Assembly: GCA_963931865.1 (NCBI GenBank)
Contig: OZ007517.1
Location: forward strand, 4,663,707-4,727,706
DNA length: 64,000 nt
Reading direction: 5' to 3'
Origin: Axinella damicornis
Lineage: Eukaryota; Porifera; Demospongiae; Axinellida; Axinellidae
Each line of letters starts with the position of its first letter. Position 1 is the stretch's first letter. The translations under genes and the position numbers were made by a program. Positions 54,202 through 63,395 of the stretch are shown in pieces. The notes beneath the pieces are model-generated. The model ran no database searches. It was not told where the DNA came from and was given only the letters and a program-made list of their open reading frames with translations.

Positions 54202-54720
54202 ATGGCAAACGTACGGTTGCAGCCACCCGACCCCTTCAATTTCCGCAACCCGGATGAATGGACAAAGTGGAAGAGGTGATACGAACAGTTTCGCACGGCC
54301 TCCGGACTCACGAGCGAAAGTGGACCTCACGAGCGAAAGCGGACCTCTACTGTATGGGAGAGGAAGCAGAGGATGTTCTTACCTCAACCGCGATCTCAGA
54401 CAAAGACAAATAGAACAAATAGTCAGTTTCTTTAAAGTCCAGAAGAACTTGATATTTGAGCGGGCGAAGTTCAACATGAGGAACCAGAACAATGGCAAAA
54501 CCGTGGAACAGTATGTCATGGCACTATACCACCTGGTACAGACCTGCGAATACGGCGATTTCGAGAACGAGCTGTAGCGCGACTGGTTAGTCGTTGGAAT
54601 CCGCGATGCAACTTTGTCGCAGAAACTGCAAATGGACCCGGATTTGACTTTACAAAAGGCCATGAAGGTGATAAGACAGAGCGCAGCAAGGGAAACCCTA
54701 TTGTGATCGAAGAGAGGCCG
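54202..54720 (+). pseudogene. gag: gag remnant
   Basis: From ATG 54202 the frame reads PPDPFNFRNPDEWTKWKR, a stop, then YEQFRTASGL. Later frames give GEEAEDVLTSTAISDKDK, FKVQKNLIFERAKFNMRNQN and KTVEQYVMALYHLVQTCEYG. 'W..W...F..F....GL', 'R..F..R.Q..GE(K/T)VE.Y...L..L...C.YG' is the gag capsid-like pattern of metazoan gypsy elements. A zinc-knuckle start, TCFRKGHFSSQC, follows near 54815. Stops and frameshifts inactivate it. Confidence 0.85.
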
Positions 54721-54954
54721 ACTTCAAACGGGCGGAGAAGCCTCCAAGCCGGCCGGCGGTCCTTTGAGGTACCGCAGAAGCGGTGCGAGAAGGATGCAGC
54801 AAAAACAGCAACTTGTTTCAGAAAGGGCCATTTCAGCTCTCAATGCCTCTCATAAACAGTGGCAGCAACGTCTGGGGAGCTGAGCCTCGATACAGCATTC
54901 CAAGGAGTTTTGGACTCGGGAAACACCTCCTCTTGGACAGTTACCCTACAACTG

Positions 54955-55025
54955 CAAGCACCGAGGCACAGTTCAAAGTGGACACGGGTGCAGAGGTTAC
55001 GGCTGTATCTGAGCAGTGGTCAGGG
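54955..55025 (+). pseudogene. retroviral-type aspartic protease stub
   Basis: FKVDTGAEVTAVSEQW contains the D-T-G-A catalytic triad and its following hydrophobic strand. The rest of the protease, reverse transcriptase and RNase H are absent: the sequence jumps at about 55025 into the integrase zinc-binding region, in another frame. Confidence 0.85.
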
Positions 55026-55866
55026 AATCAAACGCTGCAGAATGCAGACAAAGTCCTCTGTGTGGTGGCCCGGCATTGCACGTCAGATTTCATCTCTCAT
55101 TGAGAATTGCCCTACCTGTGTGAAGGAGGCAAAGCACAGGAGAGAACCACTGTTGACAAGCAAACTTCCAGCTTACCCGTGGCAAGTGCTAGCGTCCGAC
55201 CTGTTCGAACTGAAGGGAGAGCAGTACTTACTTGTCGTTGACTACTTCTCACAGGTTGTGAAACTCTCTATGACCACATCACATCTTCCAGCAATATCCG
55301 TGCTATTGAAGGGAATTTTCTCCCGTTATGGGATACCAGAAGTCATGCGCATTGACAATGGTCCTCAGTACGCATCTGCAGAGTTTGGAGAATTTGCAAG
55401 GTCATATGGCTTCCAGCATGACACGAGCAGCCCACACTACCCCCAAAGCAATGGGCTTGCAGAGTGCATGGTGCAAACTGCAAAACATTTGTTGAAAAGA
55501 TCTCAAGACACCTATCTCGCTCTACTCTCTTACAGGGCAACACCTTTACCCTGGTGTAACCTTTCTCCTGCACAACTTCTGATGGGAAGATCCATCCGGA
55601 CTACTACCCCTCAGACCAGTACTCACCTGACTCCAAAGTGGAGCTATCTCGAACAATTTCGGGCACAGGATAAAGACTTCAAGCAGAAACAAAAGAGAAA
55701 TTACGACTGCCACTATCGTACCAGTGAGCTGCCTGACATTCCCGAAGACACTGATGTCTGGATCCGGTCAGGAAAGGAGCCACTCAGAGGGAAAGTCGTT
55801 TCTCCAGCAAATGCACCCAGATCCTGTATAGTGGATACTCCTGCAGGGACGTTTCGGAGGAACTGA
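55026..55866 (+). pseudogene. gypsy-type integrase, open but lacking its N-terminal start
   Basis: The frame is open to 55866. It has VWWPGIARQISSLIENCPTC (the C-C half of the HHCC zinc-binding domain), SDLFELKGEQYLLVVDYFS (first catalytic Asp and strand), MRIDNGPQYAS (second Asp) and SPHYPQSNGLAECM (catalytic Glu), then a C-terminal domain with 'DVWIR'. The first His pair of the zinc finger is lost at the deletion junction. With no upstream pol start, it is probably not translated. Confidence 0.88.
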
Positions 55867-56033
55867 AGCCACCTCCAAGTTGTACCTGACTCTGTATTGA
55901 CAGAAGCCGAACAGGAGGTGCCCGGCTCTAACCCCCTAGAGAGCCCTACCCGTCGCATTACTACTAGATCGCAAACTGGAACTCAAATTCACCCTCCGGA
56001 CAGATACTCTCCTGGAAGGGGGATGTAGCAGAG

Positions 56034-56184
56034 TTATTATTGGTGCATGCTTGTGGTTTTGATTGTTGTATAGTTTCCTGTGTTTTATATTTAGTAAGTT
56101 TGTGTATAAATACTTTGTACATTGTAATATGAATCAGTTGAACTCTTGATGCGACGCCGACTGATCCCGCTGCGATAATCCACA
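56034..56184 (+). repeat. 3' LTR
   Basis: It starts TGTAGCAGAGTTATTATTGG after the polypurine tract and ends ATAATCCACA. It includes a TATAAATACTTTGTAC segment, a likely TATA-type promoter, absent from the 5' LTR. Confidence 0.92.
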
Positions 56185-56324
56185 GTCTGGTCTTCACTAC
56201 CTTTATGCGCTCCCAACATATATGCACGAGCCAGCTGGCCACGGTGCTTGTTTATCACACTTATTTATAGACCTATTTCATTCCACTGTTCCATTCCACC
56301 ATTCCATTCCCCCGTTTCCAGACA

Positions 56325-57040
56325 GCCGTTTGGAGATTTGCACGAAGCTAATGAAAAGCCAAGCAAGCCTCATGAATGAGTTTCCTCCTCTCCTTCAGTC
56401 TCATAATTCATTTCCTGCATCTTCCCATGAAGTACGCAGTGTCCGTTAATGTTATATTTCTTTCTTGGTAATGTCCCACAGTGCACGCAATACTGCCCAG
56501 CATGGCAAGGCTTGTGCAAGTTACATTCATGAGAATAGTGTTGTGTGAAGGCCCCAGTATTATGACACTATTTATCTGAATGGGTAGCTGTGAACAGAAA
56601 AGTAGCAGTTAAGGACTAGGATTTGCCACATTCTTATGCTAGCATAAATTTGAGGATACTAGGAATCTGTTTGCATGATATTACACTACTGCTAGGGGAG
56701 AAATTGTGCCGTGTAATGAATGGTTAATTCAATTGTAGGCCTGTGAAGTTGAACAAGCAGGTCGAAAGGAGGTTGTGCAGCTACGTAGAAATGCTACAAC
56801 CAATACTAAAGACTGTACAGTGGAACCCCTGAAGTGGAGGCAGTTGGGCGATCTCTCTCTTTGCACAAAATAATGGGCTCTTGCCTCTTGCCTCGTTGGG
56901 CCTCCATTGAAGCAGTGAAGCTTTTTACTCAGATCTTGATTGGCCGAGAGCCATGACTATTGAATTCCCCTTAGTGGGTGGGTGTGCTTAGATTCACAGA
57001 CATGTACAGGATGACTGCATCGGCATGTGTGGGAAGTTGG
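56325..57040. repeat. dispersed repeat, copy 2
   Basis: It matches 59090-60460 and, in its first part, 53090-53770. Words include CCTCATGAATGAGTTTCC, ATTACACTACTG, GTTGAACAAGCAGGTC and GAGAGCCATGACTATTGAAT. The place where copy 3 carries the 447-bp TTAA element is uninterrupted here (CCCCTTAGTGGG, 56967-56978). Confidence 0.75.
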
Positions 57041-58200
57041 GAGCTGAAACCCCAAGTTACGGTATAGCATTCTGCATGCATGCTGTATATATATCAGTAG
57101 GCCTTAGGCCGTAGCTATCTCATCGTGTATGCTGTAGTAATACCGTAGTGTCCCGCTAATATGCCCCCTTCGATAATGCGCCCTCCCCCTTTTTTTCTCC
57201 AAGTTCCTGCACAGGGTAGTTTGACTCGTTGTAACGCCCCCTGGGAGCGTCTTCTGGAATATCTAACCTACACGTGTGCAACTTTGCAGATTGTCCCTCA
57301 GATCAAGTGGTCACCGTTGACGCCGACGGTACAAGTCATCTTGCTGCCACTCTTCCGCAGGGAATGCCAGGAAATGTTCCATGGACAGTATTGCTGTTCT
57401 TGAGGATGGCTACAGCGAAGTTGTCATGAATGTTATATGGCCCTCGAGTTGAAGTGCAGCACTTCTCGCCGAAGTAGGGAGACATGATGACCATGAACAG
57501 TACTGGTGGTCGTTTGTACTTTTGTAACTATGAACATGAACCTTACCAGTGTCATAAATGTAGCAAAACGTTTGAGGGGGCGTATAATCAAGACTAATTG
57601 TGTACTCGAAAATACGCCCGCTCCCTCTTTGGGCTGGATGTAGTGTACGAAATAGGGGGGCGTATAATTGGCAATAGGCTATAATGAATGTAGTGCATTG
57701 GATACATGCTCTATTGAGCACCTCTAGTTACACATGTTCCTCAGAAGCAGCATGGTACAGTTTGTAGAGAACGCTTACCACTACTTGTTCTGTGTGCCGT
57801 CTTTGGCTTTTCTCATTTACAGCAAGGTGCAGCCCTTGATATTTTGCATGGACAACCCATGGTGCCCCATGGTACAAAGGATGGTTGGACCAGGCTGTGC
57901 TGGGAGACACTATGGTATCCCATTCATCCCATGGGGAAAAAGGGATGCGATGGACAGCTCGGACATTGCTGTGCTGGGGGACACCATGGACAACCCATGT
58001 TGTCTCCTGTCCCATGGTACAAGCGATGGGATATGATTCATTAAAGGCAGTCTACAATGAGATATGGTGTGATTCTTTCTGTCCTACTGGTCAGCCTATG
58101 GCAATGCTGGACATGTGTGCACAGAAGTTAGGGCTGAGTATCGCATCAAGATATGATGGTTGCATGCTCTAGTACTTCGTTCCATACTGTGGCATGGCTT
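57041..58200. other. no gene; possible MITE and an internally repetitive segment
   Basis: 57145-57680 has loosely inverted ends (CTAATATGCCCCCTTCG and CGAAATAGGGGGGGCGTATAA) and may be an old MITE. 57845-58020 has imperfect direct repeats around ACAACCCATG and CCCATGGTACAA. Short frames are not supported. Confidence 0.4.
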
Positions 58201-58461
58201 TCACTTATTCTCCTCCTCATGAAGTAGTGCAGTGTGCTCATTGAGGTGGGTATCACTGAGATGTGAACGTATGTTCGTCGCGTTGAACGGAGCATACCAA
58301 ACTAGTGTTTCTTTTGGTCTGACTCCAAAAAGTACATTGCCATTGCATGATGGGAATCCACATACAACACTTTTGGAACCGCCAAGTGGTAAGAGCTTTC
58401 TGCCATCTCGAAAAAGAGAATTAAAACAAATTCGTGGATATGATTTACACACCGGATCCAA
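58201..58461 (-). pseudogene. BED-type zinc finger fragment
   Basis: The 86-codon minus frame has CGFPSCNGNVLFG, then TNIRSHLSDTHLNEH. This is the C..C...H....H arrangement of BED fingers found at the N-terminus of hAT-type transposases, with the 'T(S/N)N(L/I)RSHL...H' helix intact. The catalytic domain is not seen upstream or downstream. It is an isolated remnant. Confidence 0.5.
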
Positions 58462-58958
58462 TATGAGAATTCTTTTGCAATTATGCTTTGAACAACCAGT
58501 CCAGGCTGTTTGCAGGGAGAGAGTCAGGTCTTAACAGAGCTTCAGGAAATGATTTGCAAAAATCAATCGGCATATTGCGCCCCTCCTACCTGGCACGTTT
58601 TGCAACAATATTATTGTTCAGCCCTAGTTGAAGTCTCTACACGTCTGACGCATTTGTTGAACTACTTTCTATGGGAATCAGGGGATTGGGCAAGAGTGTG
58701 GCAAGGGGTGGTCACTCCAGTACACACCGTATTTTGAGCTGTGACCCTAGCTGGACCATCCGAAAGCTGCCTGTGACCGTGTGACCACGGTGCTAAACTG
58801 CCAGTGACCCTGTGACCGTTGCAAAAATCCACCGTGACTGTGTGTTAGTTTATGGAATAATACGGTAAGCCACACCTACATCCACTGTATACGGGATCAT
58901 CATTGCCTGTCGCAGCTCTAAGTATGGTGCTGATTGGCGAGAACAACTCTTGGTGGAA

Positions 58959-58990
<32 letters not shown>
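58959..58990 (+). repeat. homopolymer run of 32 G
   Basis: The longest of three G runs in the window (others 22162-22183 and 53013-53028). Such a run could form a quadruplex or be an assembly artefact. There is no gene next to it. Confidence 0.85.
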
Positions 58991-59089
58991 CTTGGCCAAC
59001 CTTTTAATTATAGAGGGCATCAAAATAGAGCTTTTGCGCATGGGACTTTTTGATGTTATTTGCCTCAACCATGGATATGCCTCACTTGA

Positions 59090-60460
59090 ATGACTGGTTT
59101 TGAGATTTGCACTAGTACGGACTCAAGTGGGTGTGAAAATTCTTGGAAGCTAATGTGAAGCCGTGCAAGTCTCGTGAATGTGTTTCCCCACCTCCTGCAG
59201 TCTCATAATTCATTTCTTGCACTTCGCGCGAAGTACGCGGTCTCTGTTAACTCTTTAGGGCCCATAGCGGATATATCCGCCAAAAGTCACGCGTATTACA
59301 GAACCATGTACTATGGCTTCTCACTTTCTAGCGATGGACGGGCTTGGACCAGCACTACTCCTGGAGACTTGTTGGTAATCTCCCTCTGTATAACAACAGA
59401 ATCAAGAGCGCCAAGCGTATCAGCTGGCAGCTGTTATGGGCAGAAACAAGTCCGCCATTGTAAGTCGATCGAACGGTAAGCTAAAAAGGCTTATCTCGCC
59501 GTCAGTATACGCTTACTTGCAATGACGCTCCTGTTTCGACTTTCTGTTGGTCTCCCCTCTCCAGCAATAAAGTAAGTAGCGATGGTCCTCCGCGTATGGC
59601 AAGACAACAGTCGAGTTTTAGCAGCTGGTTGAACGGCGCGATAACCACACAGCTAGCTCAGTTATCGGCTCCACCCAGTGACTCCGCCCCTTCCTGCCTT
59701 GATGAACGGTGAATGTAATCATTACTGCTAACAGCCAGGGGCACTCCCCCGAGTTTCGCTGGACACTGCGCGCCCTAGGCAACGTTAAAATGCTGTGTGC
59801 AAATGCCAATTTATGCTGTGGGGGAGATTTCAATAAATTTGGGCCCTAAAGAGTTAATATTACATTTATTTCGCGGTAAAGTCCCACGCTGCACGCGGTA
59901 CCTAATTGCCCAGCGCAGCATGCATGGCGCCGGCGCCAGTGAAGTCAAGCGGCTTGTGCAAGTTACCACTATGCGAATAGAGCTTTGTGAAGGCCTAACT
60001 AGGTAGTGTTTTGACACTATGTATCTCATTGAGCAATGCCAATTTGGTAGCAGTATTTTCACAGAAAAATAGCAGTAAGGACTAAGCTTTGGTACATTAT
60101 TGTGAATTTGAGGATAACAGGAGTCTGTATGCGTGATATTACACTACTGGTAGGAGGATAAATATGCCGTGTATTAAATGTCTATTCCTGGTACTCTCGA
60201 TTGTAAGCCTGTCAAGTTGAACAAGCAGGTCAGCAGGAAGTTGTACTGGTATACGTAGAAATGCTGCAATGGACTGTACAGTGGAGCCCGCCCTCGGTTT
60301 CAGACGAGTGGGCCATTTTTCTCCTACTTAGCACAAATGGGCTGAGATAACCGTCCCCTTGCCTTGTTGGACCTCCATTTGTAGCAATGAAGCTTTTTGT
60401 GCAATCTAGCCAGACGTTTAATGGCTGAGAGCCATGACTATTGAATACCCCTAACTCTTT
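59090..60460. repeat. dispersed repeat, copy 3, with two TTAA insertions
   Basis: It follows copies 1 and 2 in order and is interrupted by a 603-bp TTAA element (59251-59853) and bounded by a second one starting at 60455. The single TTAA at 53642-53645 and the uninterrupted site near 56970 show what it looked like before. Confidence 0.75.
59251..59853. mobile_element. TTAA-target MITE, 603 bp
   Basis: TTAA lies at 59247-59250 and 59854-59857. The ends CTCTTTAGGGCCCA and TGGGCCCTAAAGAG are perfect inverted repeats. The related repeat copy at 53642-53645 has one TTAA and no insert. No long frame is present. The TTAA target with CTCTTTAGGG ends points to piggyBac- or Kolobok-type mobilisation. 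Confidence 0.92.
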
Positions 60461-60901
60461 AGGACCAAATTTCTTTCTCTAGGTAATTTTCATTCTATAG
60501 AACACTTCCTGGCGTCAAAACTGCTCACACAGGTAATTTCAGCTTTACTAAGCGTATACGTGGCATAACCATGCCCACCAATTAATGAGCTTGCAATCAA
60601 GTCTCCCGAGAAATGGCAACCTGCCGTAGCTGAAAACGGGCCATGTATGCTGGAAATGGAGGCCCTACAAAGCCAGATGGCTACTTTCTAACCCATTTAT
60701 GCCAAAATCAATGGAAATGGCCCTCCCAGTGCCGCCCAAGTCCTTTCTATCGCGGAGCCCAGACACAGCCATGCTGTTTGCACCCTCCTGGTGCACCCAC
60801 CCACCTCCCCCTTTACCGCAGAACCTATCTCCAAGGACATTGCCGGAAGTTACATGATGAAGCTGAAAGTATTGTGATGACAGTTGGCACGCTATGGGCC
60901 C
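60455..60901. mobile_element. TTAA-type MITE, related to 46503-47002
   Basis: The left end CTCTTTAGGACC follows CCCCTAA; the right end is GCTATGGGCCC|TTAA at 60902-60905, so the right inverted repeat is shortened. The interior matches 46503-47002, including GGTGCACCCACCCACC and ATGATGAAGCTGAAAGTATT. Copy 2 of the surrounding repeat lacks it. Confidence 0.75.
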
Positions 60902-60905
60902 TTAA

Positions 60906-61547
60906 CATAATGGTGGGTGTGGTTAAATTCACAGGCAGTAGTGGATGGCTGAATGGGCCTTTGTGGGAATTTGGGAGAAATATGTACAGAAGAGATCTGA
61001 CTTTAACCACGCCCACTCATCCAGGGGCATTCAATAGTCACGGCTCTCAGCTGACCATCGCCTGTGTAGACCGAGAAAAAGCCAAGACCTTACAACTCCC
61101 GATGACTGTTTTCTCAGCCCATTCGTGCAAAGGAGGAGAGAAATGGCCCATTCCATCTCCAGCCTTTTCAAGGCCAAGCCAAGAAAAGGCCATGTTACCT
61201 AGACCAAAGCTGAAACCCACCCACCTCCCCCTGTCCCGCCCTCTCTGCTGGCACAGAGCCTAAGTCCCAAGGACATGGCCGGAAGTGTGACATCAAGTCT
61301 CATGCCATCTTTATACGGCTTTGTTGGTTAAAGTGTTGAGGTACCGTAATACTTCTGCTAGCTACGTACTAAGCACAGTTTTGTGTATGCAACAGCCCTA
61401 GATCATATAACACGTCTGTTGTTTGCCTTCCATTTAGTCAATTCCCGTTTTGTCAATTCCCACTTTATCATTTTAATCTAACTCCCACTTCGTTAGCTTC
61501 TTACTTTGTCACCTCCAACCAGCACACCAGACTGCATCCATCCATCC
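60906..61547. other. repeat-derived sequence, no supported gene
   Basis: It contains further short repeats of the same style (CACCCACCTCCCCCTGTCCC). A frame of 206 codons (60643-61263) runs across the MITE boundary and is not considered a gene. Confidence 0.5.
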
Positions 61548-62308
61548 TAGTCTCGTGCCCAGACCCCACCCCCCGGGGGAGAGGGTCTGGTTACACAAGC
61601 CCGAATTCTTGGGCTCAGCGTAAGTGCCGAAGCCTTGTAATTGTAGGTGCAAAAATGCTAAATGAAACATGAATCTCATCATCACACACAGTACGGCCAA
61701 ATTATGGCTGAAAGTCGTGCATGTATTCGCTGCGGCATATGCGAGACAAAATAATACTTGTAGCAGTGAAACAGCGCAGAAAGCTCAACCCGTGCAAACT
61801 TACAAACGAAGCTGTTCGGAGATTCGTTGGCAAGTTCATGGATCCTTCTTTCAAGAGAAGACTGCCCGATGCCGAGTACTATGTGTGCCAGAAAGACTTC
61901 CAACAGATCGTAGGTATCCAAAGCTGACGGTAAGGCAGCATAGCACAGATACTTTCCACTCCCGGTAGGAAGACAGGAGAAACATCACTTCCAACAAAAA
62001 AAAATGCTCACAGAATGTGCATTTGTTCCTTCGTGGGTTCATCGTAGCCTAATGCCTGTACTCCAAACAACACCACTGCTTTTGCCACTTCAACAGGGAA
62101 CCTTTCGCGAAGACGCTTGACACACACCGTTTAGCTGAGACTCCATTATTGCTGATGACTACATTCCTCTGCTACCAAATTATTCTAATAAACGCCGCTT
62201 TGCATTTTCATTGACCACTTTCAAATTCTGAAGCGAGCCCAAGGATTTGGACTTGTGTAACCAGACCCTCTTTCTCGCACGTGCGAGGAGGGTCTGGGCA
62301 CGAGACTA
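61548..62308 (+). mobile_element. 9-bp-target element, TAGTCTCGTGCC family, copy 2 (inverted)
   Basis: The ends TAGTCTCGTGCCCAGACC and GGTCTGGGCACGAGACTA are inverted. CATCCATCC lies at 61539-61547 and 62309-62317, an exact 9-bp duplication. The interior is the reverse complement of 32889-33645 with scattered differences. It contains the coding-like segment 61721-61927. Confidence 0.92.
61721..61927 (+). CDS. conserved coding-like segment carried by the 9-bp-target element
   Basis: An open frame of 68 codons reads RDKIILVAVKQRRKLNPCK and LTNEAVRRFVGKFMDPSFKR, then YYVCQKDFQQIVG and a stop. An upstream alternative frame has CIRCGICETK. Cys pairs and an amphipathic helix suggest a small zinc-binding module. 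The copy at 32889-33645 keeps the same protein sequence except for a TAG in place of one Tyr codon. I do not recognise the family. It may be the surviving exon of the transposase gene or captured host sequence. Confidence 0.45.
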   Translation: MYSLRHMRDKIILVAVKQRRKLNPCKLTNEAVRRFVGKFMDPSFKRRLPDAEYYVCQKDFQQIVGIQS

Positions 62309-62317
62309 CATCCATCC

Positions 62318-62913
62318 TAAGTACAGCTGTGATTTTACCACACCCGCTCCTCATAAGGAATATTCCTTCAAGATGCTTATGCAATACTAACTCCCCTTAG
62401 CGGAAAAATTGGCCTTGGTAGTTGGCTATACAAGTTGAAAGGACTGATTTCTGAGCTTAAGATGAGAGAAATGGCCCACCCTGCCCCCACCAAGGATCAC
62501 TCCCTGACAGCCATGCTGTGTGCACCCATCAAGTGCACCCATCCACCTACCTCTCCCTGTCTGACCCTTTCTGCTCACACGGACTTTACCAGATGTGAAA
62601 TCATGAAGCACAACGCATAGTAATAGTTGCGTATTTTCATTATTGGTTGATAGAAGTCAAAAGGCTGGTCGTCACAGTGATTCGTGTAGATATGGACTAG
62701 ATTATTGATACTCACAATTTATCGTGGGTCACCTTAGTTTACTTGCTAGCATTAAACATTGCTGTGTCAGATTGGCTCATGCATCCAGTTGTGAAGCTGT
62801 TGCCAATAGATTATACAGTATCTGCTAGTACAGTGCCATACTTTGTGCCAAACAACTTTTAGTACGTTTGACATGGTTCACTGTTGACAATTAGGAGTAG
62901 CCAGGCAGCAGTT
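62318..62913. other. no supported gene
   Basis: It contains a fragment resembling the 60455 element interior (AAATGGCCCACCCTGCCCCC, CACCCATCAAGTGCACCC). Otherwise nothing was recognised. Confidence 0.45.
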
Positions 62914-62986
62914 GATTCCATGGTGTAGTTGTTATCATGTGGGTCTAACACACTCAAGGTCCCAGGTTTGATCACTGGTGGAATCA
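62914..62986 (+). tRNA. tRNA-Val (AAC)-like sequence, probably a SINE head or pseudogene
   Basis: The 73-nt sequence folds as a cloverleaf. The 7-bp acceptor stem GATTCCA/TGGAATC is perfect. A box TGGTGTAGTTG is followed by an anticodon stem TGGGT/ACTCA (one G-T pair) around the loop CTAACAC, anticodon AAC. The T arm CCAGG/ACTGG has one mismatch, and the T loop is TTTGATC instead of TTCGANC. TTTT follows at 62997-63000. Sequence up to about 63090, ending in a TTGTTATTATTACT tail, suggests a tRNA-Val-derived SINE rather than a working gene. Confidence 0.65.
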
Positions 62987-63100
62987 CAAGCTCCTTATTT
63001 TCCATCCTGAGATAAGCACATGTAGTTGAGGAAGCAATTGCTCCCAATGGCTTCCTTAACTACATGTTGTTATTATTACTACATGATATTATTGAAGCAA

Positions 63101-63395
63101 TAATACATGGCAGCCAACTTGGAGAAGAATCTGAGCACCTAGATGCAATAATAGCAGCTGTGCATGTCCATTAGTGCTATGACTGTCAAGCCCTTGCTGC
63201 AAATGCAACTCAATTGGCCGGCAGGAAACCCACAACTTTCTCGGCATTCCTGAGCATGACTGGTTGGTACACACTACCACGAAGCTGTTTCAGGTCCTCG
63301 TGTTTGTGGGGGGCGTATATACAGTCATAACTAAAGGAATATTCCATTAAGCGCCCCCTCCCCACTTTAGACTCAAAGTAGTGGGCAAAATGTTA
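63101..63395. repeat. end of duplication copy B
   Basis: 63101-63180 matches 37797-37880, and 63290-63395 (CCTCGTGTTTGTGGGGGGCG...ATTCCATTAAGCGCCCC) matches 39071-39165. The DFG exon and the GGCCGTGG element that lie between these blocks in copy A are absent here. Confidence 0.75.

Larger units (their letters stand above)
54043..56184 (+). mobile_element. short-LTR Ty3/gypsy-type retroelement, internally deleted
   Basis: Direct LTRs are at 54043-54185 and 56034-56184, with GTCTG at 54038-54042 and 56185-56189 as a 5-bp target duplication. A primer-binding-type sequence, TGGTGTCAGAGGTGGGA, starts at 54186, and a polypurine tract, GGAAGGGGGA, lies at 56024-56033. The order is gag, protease stub, then integrase; reverse transcriptase and RNase H are missing. 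At 2.1 kb it is well under half the length of an intact gypsy element. The LTRs are about 143-151 bp and differ mainly by a small indel, so the insertion is not ancient. Confidence 0.92.

Noticed and set aside
57734..58172. Overlapping plus frames around 57.7-58.2 kb
   Set aside because: Three frames are open together because of internal CCCATGG/ACAACCC repeats. There is no domain in any of them.
60643..61263. 206-codon plus-strand frame
   Set aside because: It crosses the boundary of a TTAA MITE and consists of Pro/Lys-rich repeat translation shared with 46724-47125. There is no recognisable domain.
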